Made by a program: the position numbers and the translations under genes
In this document: positions 1 through 8,433 of the stretch, one piece after another
Numbering within the stretch: position 1 is the stretch's first letter
How the letters are laid out: each line of letters starts with the position of its first letter
Notes under the pieces: generated by a model
What the model was told of the DNA's origin: nothing
Seen by the model: the letters and a program-made list of their open reading frames with translations, nothing else
Databases searched by the model: none
Assembly: GCA_001825665.1 (NCBI GenBank)
Contig: MHXZ01000125.1
Coordinates: forward strand, 1 to 64,000
Source: Planctomycetes bacterium GWF2_41_51
GTDB lineage: Bacteria > Planctomycetota > Phycisphaerae > Sedimentisphaerales > UBA12454
Direction: 5' to 3'
Length of the DNA stretch: 64,000 nt

Positions 1-72
1 TCAGTGTAGGTCGCTAACCTTTCACTGTACGACTCTTGCATTCGCTACTCCTTGCCAGTTATCTGGCGCATC

Positions 73-94
73 CGAAAAATATTATACGTTATCG
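73..94. repeat. 22-bp exact repeat, left copy
   Basis: This 22-base stretch recurs exactly, in inverted orientation, at 26620-26641. Here it begins at the point where the recombinase pseudogene loses homology to the copy at 56683-57704, just after its LALTG residues. That position suggests a recombination or insertion breakpoint. It is AT-rich with CG at both ends. Its role is unknown. Confidence 0.7.
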
Positions 95-1049
95 ACCTGT
101 CAATGCTAATACCTTATATATTAAGGAACGTTCGTATCCTAACCATTCGAGATCAGCTATTAATTCCGGATTATCCTTTAATGCTTCTCTGCCTCTATTT
201 GCAATCTCTTCCAGCATTTCAAAAACAAGTGACTCTTTGTACCAGGATTTGTGACCTTTTCTTTCTTCACTGGATAGGGGCAAGGATTTGCGTCCATATT
301 CAGCCAGCGGACGAAGAGTGGTAGCGGCAAAAAGTCTGTTTAGTTCTCCCTCAGTTAATGCTCTTCTTGTTTTACGCCGATCCGAGTGTTCATCGGCAGC
401 GCAAAGCCTTGATAAAGGATTAGCTGTTATCCTGTCGGTCTCCAAGCACCAATTGCAAAATGCAATTACAGTTGCACGATAGGTGTTCCTGGTACGAGAT
501 CCCATGCCATCCTGCTCTGAGCAGTTCATCCATTTTTCCATCGCGTCGCGGGTAATATCCATAAGTTTTCTAAATTTACAATCTGTAATTAATGTTTCCA
601 GTTGCCTTTGAACGTTAATTCTATGAGCTATAGATACACGTTTGCCCTTTACAGTCTTTGCCTGAAGATGCTCAACATAGGTATCGATATGTTCTTCCAG
701 TGACAACCTTGCATGATCGGCAGTCCGGCACTGCTGGGTAGAGATAATACCCGCTTTAATAAGTTCTGCCCTTTTTACTAATTCAGCCAAAAACATGCCT
801 TGCAGCCTGTTCATCCCGGCAGCCAGTAGATTCATACACCGTTTCCCCATCAGGACCACGATATTGCGCCGTAAACTGTGAACTGTATCGAATTATTTTG
901 ATCTGGTCCTTTTTACCTGTGGTAATTTGGTCAAAGTGTTTCTTGCCCTTGCCATCTATCCACATGGCCATTTTCTGGCCATTACGTTCTACTATCTTGG
1001 TATTATGCGGCAAATGCTGCGTATAAGTTTTACGATATATAGTTGCCAT
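89..1049 (-). pseudogene. broken tyrosine recombinase (phage-type integrase), C-terminus lost
   Basis: A site-specific tyrosine recombinase of an integrative element, now inactive. Two overlapping frames carry it. Positions 783-1049 encode the N-terminal arm-binding region (MATIYRKTY...GRDEQAARH type). Positions 89-859 encode the SAM-like core-binding domain (TRDAMEKWMN, RTRNTYRATVIAFCNWC, NPLSRL) and the start of the catalytic domain. The frame changes near 790 in a five-base A/T run. The protein stops right after LALTG, where the intact family continues LRKSEL, so the catalytic Arg, HxxR and Tyr are all missing. The broken copy at 56683-57704 keeps that C-terminus and aligns closely over the shared part. 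A broken excisionase-like gene lies just upstream (1134-1358). The homopolymer indel alone could be a sequencing error, but the lost catalytic half cannot. Confidence 0.85.
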
Positions 1050-1133
1050 AAATCAATCCTTTCAAGGTGTGACACATGAGCACTAATTTTCGGAACACAT
1101 CAAGTCAATTCTACATAAAAAGCCTTAATATTT

Positions 1134-1358
1134 TTATTTACGGCAATTAGGACAACCTTCTACAAACCAGTCATCTATATCCGCTTTTATCCATCGCAGT
1201 AATGCGCCAAGTTTGATCGGCCGGGGAATTCTGCGTGCTTCAATCAATCGCCTCACATGCCGGGTTGAACATTTTAAGCATTTGTGCAATTGAATCAATA
1301 TCAATAAGTTCAGATACAGATTCACTCTTTATTATGGGCTCAGTTTTTTCTTTTCCAT
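1134..1358 (-). pseudogene. broken excisionase/AlpA-like helix-turn-helix gene
   Basis: A small DNA-binding protein of the AlpA/excisionase type that would accompany the recombinase downstream. The best start is the ATG at 1358, preceded by GGAGG (1363-1367). Reading the full protein needs two frame changes, both in A runs. One is in the run after ATGGAAAAG near 1345, and one is near 1272, where SIAQMLK must join KCSTRHVRRL. Between them the frame reads EPIIKSESVSELIDIDSIAQML. The C-terminal part, CSTRHVRRLIEARRIPRP followed by GALLRW and DIDDWFVEGCPNC, is the typical helix-turn-helix plus wing of the family. The two indels compensate each other. Either the gene has decayed or homopolymer errors created both shifts. 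Confidence 0.7.
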
Positions 1359-2011
1359 TGTTCCTCCGGCGTTGCGAAAAAAAAACGTGTTCAAAAAAAT
1401 CAGAGGAATAACAAATGTTCCATACGCAAATTTAATCCGAAAAACAGGATAAAAAATATATCCCTCTATAGGTTATATATTAGCCGAAGTGCCGGATTTG
1501 TTGCGTTAAATATAAATTTATTCAGGTTTGAATTAACGACTTTTTAAAAATGGCGTATTGTCGCTTGCTACACAAGAGCGACGATTAAAATTTGATTTAA
1601 TGTTTTTTATACCTTTCCAAGTTTGCTCCGTTTGTGGGAAAGCATGGAATAAATTTTAGTAAAATATTTTTATTTTTTAAGTTCTTACAAACTCTATTAG
1701 TTAAGCATGTCATATCTTTTTTCTGATATATTTTTCGTTGCTTAAATCAAAGTATTCTAGTAACTAAACTCTTATGGAATTCGCGTTAAGGATTGACGCT
1801 GTTGTATAAGACAAGGATGAAGCTTAGGTTTTGCATATAAAGTACTGGCCGAATAGGCCAAGAATACGGTGAATTTAGAAGACCATCTTTTTCGGTAGAA
1901 GAGATATTTCAATCACACCCGCAACTGAATTTTGTTTGGCGAACTTGTCTGCTATGCTTTTGATGTTTAGTTTTAATTCACGATATAATCTTTTTTTATA
2001 AAGGTATTTTT
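1359..2011. other. gene-free stretch next to mobile-element debris
   Basis: No coding region is supported in this AT-rich stretch. A short hairpin can be drawn near 1559-1583 (GTCGCT and AGCGAC arms around TGCTACACAAG), with no following T run. It may hold further decayed transposon sequence, but nothing is recognisable. Confidence 0.5.
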
Positions 2012-2221
2012 ATGGCAACAAGTTTTAAATTGAAACACTTTTCTAATCCGGCAGCACTGAAGCAGATCAATCATAAGTTGCTTCTTGCCTTTTGACCCAG
2101 TTTAATGGTTTCCTGAAATACAGGGACCCTCAGGTCATTATTGATGGGAAAATCGATTACGAGAGGTTGGCTAAAATATTAATGTCTCCAGGTCAGGACA
2201 CACCGATACATCTGATAGTCA
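2012..2221 (+). pseudogene. fragment of a small planctomycete-type hypothetical gene
   Basis: An ATG at 2012 opens MATSFKLKHFSNPAALKQIN, which stops at 2093. One frame over, the reading continues as FLKYRDPQVIIDGKIDYERLAKILMSPG before it runs into the transposase fragment at 2222. The composition resembles a short hypothetical protein I associate with planctomycete genomes (MAxxFKLxxFSNPxxLKxI...IDYERLAxILMSP), recalled without a search. The frameshift and the abrupt fusion to transposase sequence mark it as a relic. Confidence 0.5.
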
Positions 2222-2482
2222 ATGCCACTTGCTCCGAACTTCAGCCCTTTTGTTGAGAGGTTCATTCGCAGCATAAAATATGAGTGTCTTGATAAAATGC
2301 TGATATTTGGTGAAGCACATTTGAGGTATATTGTAGAAAATTATATTTCCCATTATCATCACGAGAGAGCGCATCAATCGTTAAATAATAAAATTATTGA
2401 TCCTCCTCCAGATGGCAAAGGAGAAATTGTCTGCCATGAACGTCTTGGCGGGCTTTTAAAATTTTATAAGAGGGCCGCCTGA
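2222..2482 (+). pseudogene. C-terminal fragment of an integrase-core (rve/DDE) transposase
   Basis: The 86 residues match the end of an integrase-core transposase: APNFSPFVERFIRSIKYECLD, then HYHHERAHQSLNNKII, then a GERLGGLL-like tail read here as HERLGGLLKFYKRAA. The ExxxRxxKxE-type segment carries the last acidic catalytic residue. The N-terminal DNA-binding part and the first two catalytic Asp residues are absent, and stop codons lie immediately upstream of the ATG. Decayed N-terminal pieces of the same kind of transposase occur at 3113-3246 and 25995-26245, so several copies once inserted here. Confidence 0.8.
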
Positions 2483-2572
2483 TGGGATGGATGAGATTTT
2501 GTATAGCACTAAAGCCGCCAATGGTAGTTTTTTTATTCTACCAAACCCCACAATTTCATTTCAAAAATAAAA

Positions 2573-2782
2573 TTGACAGGGCGTGACTACAGTAACTGCA
2601 AGGTTTACTGCAAGCGCAGTTTATTCAAAGTGTAAGTCTTTGGTTTCAAATGGTTATATCTCTACCCATCCAGCCTTCCAAGCTGGTAATGTGAGTTCGA
2701 TTCTCATCGCCCGCTTTTTGTCTATATATGACAAGAGGTGCCAGTAGTTGCCTATGTATTGCACTTTCAAAGACTTAGGAGG
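2573..2782 (+). repeat. ~205-bp inverted repeat, left copy (contains a tRNA-Gly 3' half)
   Basis: From TTGACAGG to AGACTTA this segment matches 26750-26955 on the opposite strand. Long identical runs cover the ACTGCAAGGTTTACTGCAA portion, the CAAATGGTTATATCTC portion and the whole tRNA-Gly 3' part through TTTTGTCTATATATGACAAG. Divergence is concentrated in short patches. Tyrosine recombinases commonly use the 3' half of a tRNA gene as attachment site, so this is probably an att-site relic. The two copies are inverted, not direct. Confidence 0.75.
2670..2715 (+). pseudogene. 3' half of a tRNA-Gly(UCC)
   Basis: The anticodon arm reads CCAGC-CTTCCAA-GCTGG (2670-2686, anticodon TCC). The T arm reads GTGAG-TTCGATT-CTCAT (2691-2707). 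The 3' acceptor strand is CGCCCGC plus discriminator T (2708-2715), followed by a T run. The expected 5' acceptor strand GCGGGCG and a proper D arm are not found upstream, so this is not a complete tRNA gene. Confidence 0.8.
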
Positions 2783-3112
2783 GAATTTTTCAAGATCTTA
2801 CAAGTCGTATATTTCCACCAATTGACTGCCAATGACAGCAAAAGTCTATAATGGTACGCATTTACTGCAAGCGCGGGTTGGCTGTTTTTGTGTCTGATAT
2901 AACGAAATCGACGTTGGAACCGTTCGGTTCGTTTTGACAGGATTGTATTTCGTACCGAGAAGATTTGTGGCAAGTCTGCCATCGTGTGCGGTTTTGCGGG
3001 ATACTGTTTTTATCCCGTTAGGTACAAAAATTTGTAGCTCATTAAAATTATGTTGTAATTATAGCGTTAATTCTTGAAAAATCAAGAAGTTAGTAAATTT
3101 CGCTGATGGAAA

Positions 3113-3246
3113 AAACAACGAATCAAACAACTGCTAACAGATGGCTTAATTTACCAATAATCGCAATGGTCGCTCGGCTGTTGTGCCGGGGAATTGACAC
3201 TTCAGAATGAATATCTTCTACAAGAAATAAAATTTTGAATCTAAAA
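3113..3246 (+). pseudogene. decayed N-terminal piece of an integrase-core transposase (copy A)
   Basis: The frames read LPIIAMVARLLCRG followed, after a shift, by GELTLQNEYLLQE. This is the pattern of the N-terminal part of rve-type transposases, where a hydrophobic leader is followed by LxLQNEYLxxEN. The segment aligns with 25995-26245, which is longer and in direct orientation, at roughly three bases in four by eye. It has frameshifts and stops and no start codon. Confidence 0.55.
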
Positions 3247-3351
3247 ACCGAAAAAGCAGGAAAAAACTCGGGCTCTATGTCTGCAAATACCATTTTATCA
3301 GTATGGATAATAAGGTTTTTCCATCTGATTAGAGGTTGTTCAAAAAACAAG

Positions 3352-3363
3352 AAAACCGGTTTT
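3352..3363. promoter_or_regulatory. AAAACCGGTTTT palindrome, putative LacI-family operator
   Basis: A perfect 12-bp palindrome with a central CCGG lies 15 bp upstream of the -35 box of the promoter at 3379-3407. The same 12-mer occurs twice at 7167-7201 beside the next promoter. LacI-family operators are typically symmetric with a central CG. The LacI gene at 24756-25886 is the natural candidate to bind it. Binding is inferred. Confidence 0.55.
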
Positions 3364-3378
3364 TTAATTTAAATTTTG

Positions 3379-3407
3379 TTTACTTTCTCTCTCAAATATG
3401 TTACACT
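3379..3407 (+). promoter_or_regulatory. sigma70-type promoter for the GH71/99-like gene
   Basis: TTTACT (3379-3384) and TACACT (3402-3407) are spaced by 17 bp. This is a fair match to the housekeeping consensus and would start transcription about 135 bp before the chosen start codon at 3550. Confidence 0.5.
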
Positions 3408-3549
3408 GTCAACATAGTCGAACGCAAAACTTGGTATTAAAATTAGTTATTGTTCGACGATGACGGTGTTTATCGCCGATTTTCCCATAATCGGTATGGT
3501 TCGGATTCAAACTGGGCTGCTTATGACCAATTTTGAAACTGGAGGATTT

Positions 3550-4974
3550 GTGAAAAAGAGCACAACACTGATGGTTTTGGTATTTAGCCTAACCATCTGT
3601 TGTTTTTCAGAAATCTCCAGCGCAAAAAAATTAATGGCTCATTATATGCCTTGGTATCAATCTCAGCCTTTCCGCGGCTATTGGGGATGGCATTGGACGA
3701 TGGGAGGAGCCCTCAACCCGCCGACAACATACGCATCACACTACAAATCTCTTTTTGGGTTATATGACTCGAGCGATCCGCATGTATTAGCCTCGCAAGC
3801 GATTTTAATGAAGTTTGCCGGAATAGATGGAATGATTGCCGATTGGTACGGGATTGAGGATTTTTGGGATTATGGCCTGATAAGAGATTCTACAAATGCA
3901 TTTATTCCATATATAAAACGTGCCGGCCTTGAATTTTCAATTTGTTATGAAGATGCTACTGTGAAGAACATGCTGAACGAAGGTCATTTTACCACCAGGA
4001 GCCAGGCCATCGCTCACGGCGTGTCGGTAATGCAATGGCTGCAAACAAATTACTTTACAGATTCAGCATATTTGAAATTTGACAACAGGCCGGTACTGCT
4101 TTGCTTTGGCCCCCAATTTTTCACCGATTCTGAATGGACAATTTTATTCAGTACATTGGATCCAAAGCCCGAATTTTTCCCGTTGAAATTTCATACGCCT
4201 TTTACTATGAGAATCGGCGAATTTGATTGGCCCAGTCCTGTGGGAGGTACGACACCTTCATCGCCTACATCGTCATCAAGCATTATCAGCAGTCTCGACA
4301 CTTTTTATAACCGGGCTAATAATTATCATTGGGCGCATTACTTTGCAGGGGCTTTCCCAAAATTTCATGATATTTATGCAGAAGCCGGACTTCATTCGTC
4401 ATACGGTTATATCGATGATGAGTACGCGGCATTCGGAACAACATATTCTTATACGTTGGATAGAGCATTTCAAAGCAGCGCTGATGTCGTGCAGCTTATA
4501 ACGTGGAATGATTACGGTGAAGGGACAATTATTGAGCCGACTGAAGAGGATGGATATTTATATCTCGAAATAACTCAGCAGAAACGCAAACAGTATATTG
4601 ACCCTGATTTTCAATATAATGCTGAAGATTTAAGGCTTCCGGTGCGTCTTTATAATTTGAGACGGGAAAATCTCAACTATCCCCAAATAATGGCTCTTTT
4701 AGATGAAGCTGAAGATTATTTGTTTGCCGACAATCTGCAAGATGCGGAAAAAATCTTCAACCAGCTCGAATGTAACACACTGCTTTCAGGCGATATAGAT
4801 TATGACTGCAGAGTTGATATTGATGACCTAAGCACATTAAGTCTGGCATGGCTTAGCAATTCCGAAAGCAGCGAGTGGAATCCGGCTTGTGATATTTCAC
4901 AAACATCAGATGGGATTATCAATTTTCTTGACTTTGCAGTATTAGCTGAAAATTGGCTTCAAATCGCCCCATAA
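3550..4974 (+). CDS. secreted GH71/GH99-like glycoside hydrolase with dockerin-like C-terminus
   Basis: A 474-residue secreted enzyme. The start is taken as the GTG at 3550, behind GGAGG at 3541-3545. An ATG at 3523 in the same frame is possible. A signal peptide covers about residues 1-25 (KKSTTLMVLVFSLTICCFSE...SA). The catalytic part begins with HYMPWYQ near residue 30, includes GIDGMIADWYG, and ends with ITWNDYGEGTIIEP near residue 317. These motifs are typical of the GH71/GH99-like TIM barrels. GH71 enzymes cut alpha-1,3-glucan and GH99 enzymes cut alpha-mannosides. The neighbouring GH31, GH87-like and GH65 genes favour the alpha-1,3-glucan reading. Residues from about 412 form two dockerin-like repeats (GDIDYDCRVDIDDL and a degenerate second ending LDFAVLAENWL). 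It leads the locus and is preceded by a promoter and a palindromic operator. Family assignment is by motif only. Confidence 0.75.
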   Translation: MKKSTTLMVLVFSLTICCFSEISSAKKLMAHYMPWYQSQPFRGYWGWHWTMGGALNPPTTYASHYKSLFGLYDSSDPHVLASQAILMKFAGIDGMIADWYGIEDFWDYGLIRDSTNAFIPYIKRAGLEFSICYEDATVKNMLNEGHFTTRSQAIAHGVSVMQWLQTNYFTDSAYLKFDNRPVLLCFGPQFFTDSEWTILFSTLDPKPEFFPLKFHTPFTMRIGEFDWPSPVGGTTPSSPTSSSSIISSLDTFYNRANNYHWAHYFAGAFPKFHDIYAEAGLHSSYGYIDDEYAAFGTTYSYTLDRAFQSSADVVQLITWNDYGEGTIIEPTEEDGYLYLEITQQKRKQYIDPDFQYNAEDLRLPVRLYNLRRENLNYPQIMALLDEAEDYLFADNLQDAEKIFNQLECNTLLSGDIDYDCRVDIDDLSTLSLAWLSNSESSEWNPACDISQTSDGIINFLDFAVLAENWLQIAP

Positions 4975-5011
4975 CATCTTCCTCAATAAACATACTGAAA
5001 GGAAAATCAGG

Positions 5012-7168
5012 ATGATTCTTAGCGTACAACCAAAGTTATGGCTGATTGCGGTATTCTTGTTTTTTTTCTCAAGAAGTTATGCGAAACAAATTTGCCAGTC
5101 ACAATTACTCGGTGACGGCATAGTGCGTTTTTATGAGGCGAATGCGATAATAAAAGAATTACCCCCATCAATGTCATTGGAGCGTGAGCAAAAAGTTTTA
5201 GGTCAAGCGCCTGCAGAATGGACGCTTATTCCGGAATTCAGCGTTGATAAAAGGGGAAGCCATTCTGCGGTTGTACGTATCGAACCGGGAACAAGTCTTT
5301 ACGGAACAGGCGAAGTTTCGGGCAGACTTATGCGCAATGGTTATGTAATCGAATGCTGGAATACCGATGCGTATGGATATGATGGTTCAACCAAATCTCT
5401 GTATCAATCACATCCATGGGTTTTGGCGGTAAGAAAAGATGGAACATCGTTTGGTGTGTTGGCTGACACCACCTGGCGATGTGAAATTGATTTAACGGAG
5501 AATATAAAATTCTCTGCTCAAGGACCAAGTTTTCCAGTGATAGTAATTGAAGCCGATTCGCCGCAGAATGTGCTTAAAAAACTGGCAAGTTTAATAGGCA
5601 CAATGCCATTACCGCCGAAATGGGCGATAGGTTATCACCAATGCAGATATTCGTATTATCCGGACAAACAGGTTCTCAAAATTGCCAAAGAATTTCGCGA
5701 CCGCAAAATTCCCTGCGATGTAATTTGGATGGATGTCGATTATATGAACGGCTACCAGGTATTTACATTTCACCCAACTCATTTTCCAAATCCAACAGGC
5801 CTAAATAGAGAACTTAACGATATGGGTTTTAAAACAGTTTGGATGATAGACCCCGGCGTGAAAGTAAAAAAAGGATATTTTGTGTATGACCAGGGAGTTG
5901 CAGGCAGCTATTTCGTAAAAAGAGCAAATGGCAGAGAGTATAACGGCAAAGTTTGGCCGGGCTGGTGCGCTTTTCCGGATTTTACAATGCCCGAAACGCA
6001 AAACTGGTGGGCATCATTGTATAAACAATTTATGGCAAGAGGCATTGACGGCGTTTGGAACGATATGGATGAGCCGGCGGTATTTAAAACGCCGACAAAG
6101 ACAATGCCTGGAGATAACATACATCGCGGCGGCGACGGCTTGCCTCGAGGCCCGCATGCTCAATATCATAATGTTTACGGTATGCTGATGGTGCGAGCTA
6201 CCCGTCAAGGCATCCAGCAGGCAAATCCAGATAAACGTCCGTTTGTGCTGACAAGAGCAAATTTCATTGGAGGACAAAGATACGCAGCTACGTGGACAGG
6301 CGATAATACTTCAGATTGCAACCACCTTGAAGATTCCGTGTCAATGATACTAAATCTTGGACTCTCCGGCCAACCCTTCTGCGGGCCCGACATTGGGGGA
6401 TTCCGTAATGACTGCGATGGAAAATTGTTTGCAAGATGGATGGGGGTAGGCGCACTGCTTCCGTTTGCACGAGGGCATACTGAAAAAGGAAACATAAATA
6501 AAGAGCCGTGGATGTTCGGAGACGGTGTGGAAAGTACATGCAGGATGGCTCTGCAAAGGCGGTATCGCCTGCTTCCATATTTATATACACTTTTTTATGA
6601 AGCTTCGGTAACAGGTCTTCCGATAGCACGTCCTGTTTTTTTTGCAAATCCCGCTGACCCCAAATTACGCGAAGAGGATGATGCTTTTCTGCTTGGCTCT
6701 GATTTATTGGTAGTTCCAAAATTGCGGCCTGATTCTAATCATGTTCCAAATCTGCCGGGCGGGATATGGCGAAGTTTCTCATTAGTTGATGAAGATGCCG
6801 CAAGTGATATAAACCTGCCGGATTTAAAAATTCGCGGTGGAGCTATCATTCCGCTGGGGCCGGTTGTTCAAAATACTCAATCGTCGCTCGATCCATTAAC
6901 GCTGCTGATTTGCCTGGATGAAAACGGCTGCGCCGAAGGAAAGTTATATGAGGATGAGGGGGAAGGTTATGATTATAAAAAAGAAAAATTTTTGCTAACA
7001 ACTTATAGGGCAAAAACTGTCGGCAACAATGTAATTGTTCAAATCGCCTCAAAATTAGGAAATATGCCAAGCCCGGAACGTAACATAAAATGTGAAATTT
7101 TGGCAGAAAAAAGGGCAATTTTCAATAAAGAAGATGAATTGGGTCTAATTGTCGAAAACGTTGAATGA
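5012..7168 (+). CDS. secreted GH31 alpha-glucosidase-type hydrolase
   Basis: A 718-residue glycoside hydrolase family 31 enzyme that releases alpha-linked glucose (or a related sugar) from the non-reducing end. A signal peptide spans about residues 1-24 (MILSVQPKLWLIAVFLFFFSRSYA). An N-terminal beta-sandwich (LYGTGEVSGRL, GTSFGVLADTTW) precedes the TIM barrel, which starts near PPKWAIGYHQCRYSYYPD. The nucleophile Asp lies in WNDMDEPA near residue 351 and the acid/base Asp in TWTGDN near residue 430. The C-terminal beta domain follows (LPGGIWRSF, IRGGAIIPLGP). Length is normal for the family. It follows the GH71/99-like gene by 37 bp and is probably co-transcribed. With that partner it would trim alpha-1,3-gluco-oligosaccharides outside the cytoplasm, but GH31 specificity cannot be read from sequence alone. 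Confidence 0.9.
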   Translation: MILSVQPKLWLIAVFLFFFSRSYAKQICQSQLLGDGIVRFYEANAIIKELPPSMSLEREQKVLGQAPAEWTLIPEFSVDKRGSHSAVVRIEPGTSLYGTGEVSGRLMRNGYVIECWNTDAYGYDGSTKSLYQSHPWVLAVRKDGTSFGVLADTTWRCEIDLTENIKFSAQGPSFPVIVIEADSPQNVLKKLASLIGTMPLPPKWAIGYHQCRYSYYPDKQVLKIAKEFRDRKIPCDVIWMDVDYMNGYQVFTFHPTHFPNPTGLNRELNDMGFKTVWMIDPGVKVKKGYFVYDQGVAGSYFVKRANGREYNGKVWPGWCAFPDFTMPETQNWWASLYKQFMARGIDGVWNDMDEPAVFKTPTKTMPGDNIHRGGDGLPRGPHAQYHNVYGMLMVRATRQGIQQANPDKRPFVLTRANFIGGQRYAATWTGDNTSDCNHLEDSVSMILNLGLSGQPFCGPDIGGFRNDCDGKLFARWMGVGALLPFARGHTEKGNINKEPWMFGDGVESTCRMALQRRYRLLPYLYTLFYEASVTGLPIARPVFFANPADPKLREEDDAFLLGSDLLVVPKLRPDSNHVPNLPGGIWRSFSLVDEDAASDINLPDLKIRGGAIIPLGPVVQNTQSSLDPLTLLICLDENGCAEGKLYEDEGEGYDYKKEKFLLTTYRAKTVGNNVIVQIASKLGNMPSPERNIKCEILAEKRAIFNKEDELGLIVENVE

Positions 7169-7180
7169 AAACCGGTTTTC
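7167..7180. promoter_or_regulatory. GAAAACCGGTTTTC palindrome, putative operator
   Basis: A 14-bp perfect palindrome that overlaps the stop codon of the GH31 gene (TGA at 7166-7168). It contains the same AAAACCGGTTTT core as 3352-3363. Its centre is 22 bp, about two helical turns, from the centre of the next copy at 7190-7201, a spacing suited to cooperative binding by a dimeric or tetrameric LacI-type regulator. Confidence 0.55.
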
Positions 7181-7189
7181 CTTTGTAAA

Positions 7190-7201
7190 AAAACCGGTTT
7201 T
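7190..7201. promoter_or_regulatory. AAAACCGGTTTT palindrome, putative operator
   Basis: Third copy of the 12-bp palindrome, 27 bp upstream of the -35 box of the promoter at 7229-7258. Together with 7167-7180 it could also fold into a 12-bp hairpin after the GH31 gene, so a termination role is an alternative, although the stem is AT-rich. Confidence 0.5.
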
Positions 7202-7231
7202 CAAGGAAAAAATTTTTTGCTTTTTTCCTTG
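7202..7231. repeat. 11-bp inverted repeat (CAAGGAAAAAA/TTTTTTCCTTG)
   Basis: Perfect arms at 7202-7212 and 7221-7231 surround an 8-base loop. The right arm runs into the -35 box at 7229. It may act as a weak terminator for the upstream genes or as a further protein-binding site. Sequence alone does not decide. Confidence 0.45.
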
Positions 7232-7258
7232 ACAATGAGGTGCGATTTGAAGTATAAT
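7229..7258 (+). promoter_or_regulatory. consensus sigma70 promoter
   Basis: TTGACA (7229-7234) and TATAAT (7253-7258) are separated by 18 bp. Both hexamers match the consensus exactly. It would start transcription near 7265 for the prepilin-like gene at 7350. Two AAAACCGGTTTT palindromes lie just upstream. Confidence 0.7.
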
Positions 7259-7349
7259 CCCATAATCAAATGTCATTCATCTTGTAAATGCCGCTTAAGT
7301 GACTGTTGTTTTTTGCATGCTTTAAAAGGAAAGAGATAAGGAGTTATTT

Positions 7350-8258
7350 ATGAGAAAGCAAAAAGGTGAATTAGCCGCGTCAGGAGGAAAAATTTCCAAC
7401 TTTGGAAATTACAAATTTGAGGCGTTTACCTTAGTCGAACTGTTGGTTGTCATTTCAATCATTGCCGTATTGCTGGCGGTTCTTATGCCGGCACTGAATA
7501 AAGCAAAAAAGCAAGCTCGAACAGTTATGTGTGCATCAAATCTAAAACAATGGGGACTGATGTATGCTATGTATTGCCAGGATAACAACGGTAATTTCTT
7601 CAGTGGTACAATCAAGGATTCACTGGCATCAGTAGAGACTGACAACGGCAGATACTGGCGAGCCATAATGAAACCTATGTCAAGAACTGAAAAGATGTGG
7701 CTCTGCCCTGAAACTTTGGTACCCAAAGGTGATACTTACATGCCCAAGAAAAACGATCCGATTACTACCGCCTGGTCTTATGACAAGGAAGTCGGAAGTT
7801 ATGGTCTTAATGCCTGGGTATTAAATCCCTCAACACAATTTACTACGGGAGTTTTTGATAGACCATTTTCCGGCTCTCCTGGTTTTCCTCTTAAGGATTA
7901 TTGGCGTAACTGCAATGTCAAAGGTACTAACAGAATTCCGGTGTTCGCTGATATGTGGTTTACGGATGCATGGCCGCGAGACAATGATATGCCCTCGCAA
8001 GATGCACCAGCCGGTTCGGGAAAGAACTGTCCCGGCGATACTGAGACTTTTCATAATAATGAAATGCAGCGAATTTGTGCGGATCGGCACGGCGGTTATT
8101 TAGATGTGGTATTTATGGATTGGTCTGCCAAAAAAGTCGGAATCAAGGAGCTTTGGACTTTAAAATGGCACAAATCCTATAACACAAATGGAAGATATAC
8201 TTTGGCCGGCGGATACAAAAATTGGCCCAAATGGATGCAAAAGTATAAAAACTATTAA
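7350..8258 (+). CDS. prepilin-like secreted protein (type II secretion pseudopilin fold)
   Basis: A 302-residue protein with an unusually long leader of about 28 residues, then the prepilin motif FTLVELLVVISIIAVLLAVLMPALNKAKKQA, with Glu five residues after the predicted cleavage site. After that comes the planctomycete-style CASNLKQWGLMYAMYCQDNNGNFF segment. The C-terminal part includes CADRHGGYLDVVFMDWSAKKV, resembling the H-X9-DG region found in many planctomycete pseudopilin-like proteins. Such proteins are numerous in this phylum and their role is not settled; they may form surface fibres or help secretion. The gene follows a consensus promoter and begins a set of surface-protein genes inside the glucan locus. 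A similar protein heads the minus-strand cluster at 45350-46171. Confidence 0.8.
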   Translation: MRKQKGELAASGGKISNFGNYKFEAFTLVELLVVISIIAVLLAVLMPALNKAKKQARTVMCASNLKQWGLMYAMYCQDNNGNFFSGTIKDSLASVETDNGRYWRAIMKPMSRTEKMWLCPETLVPKGDTYMPKKNDPITTAWSYDKEVGSYGLNAWVLNPSTQFTTGVFDRPFSGSPGFPLKDYWRNCNVKGTNRIPVFADMWFTDAWPRDNDMPSQDAPAGSGKNCPGDTETFHNNEMQRICADRHGGYLDVVFMDWSAKKVGIKELWTLKWHKSYNTNGRYTLAGGYKNWPKWMQKYKNY

Positions 8259-8433
8259 TAGCTACCGAAGCGATTCGATAAGTAAAGCTGTTTAAAAATT
8301 CTATATTCAGGTTTTCTATTAAAAAAAAACGTCGATAGATATGTTCAGTTATCGTCGAAATCACATAAAATTGTTTTTGGCTCGTTGCCGAAACGAAGAA
8401 GAAGTTATTCAGTTTATTTTAAAGGAGGATACT

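Noticed and set aside
2641-2715. A full tRNA-Gly gene
   Set aside because: Only the anticodon arm, T arm and 3' strand are present; no GCGGGCG 5' strand or normal D arm was found upstream.
2767-2982. A 71-residue minus-strand frame (RFRYIRHKNSQPALAVNAYHY)
   Set aside because: It lies in repeat debris, has no clear ribosome binding site and partly overlaps the inverted repeat; no family was recognised with confidence.
6288-6719. A 143-residue minus-strand frame inside the GH31 gene
   Set aside because: It is an antisense shadow of a strongly supported coding region.
6840-6860. Further CCGGTT matches inside coding regions (for example near 6850, 14150, 23215)
   Set aside because: They lack the full AAAACCGGTTTT symmetry and lie inside genes, so they were not counted as operators.
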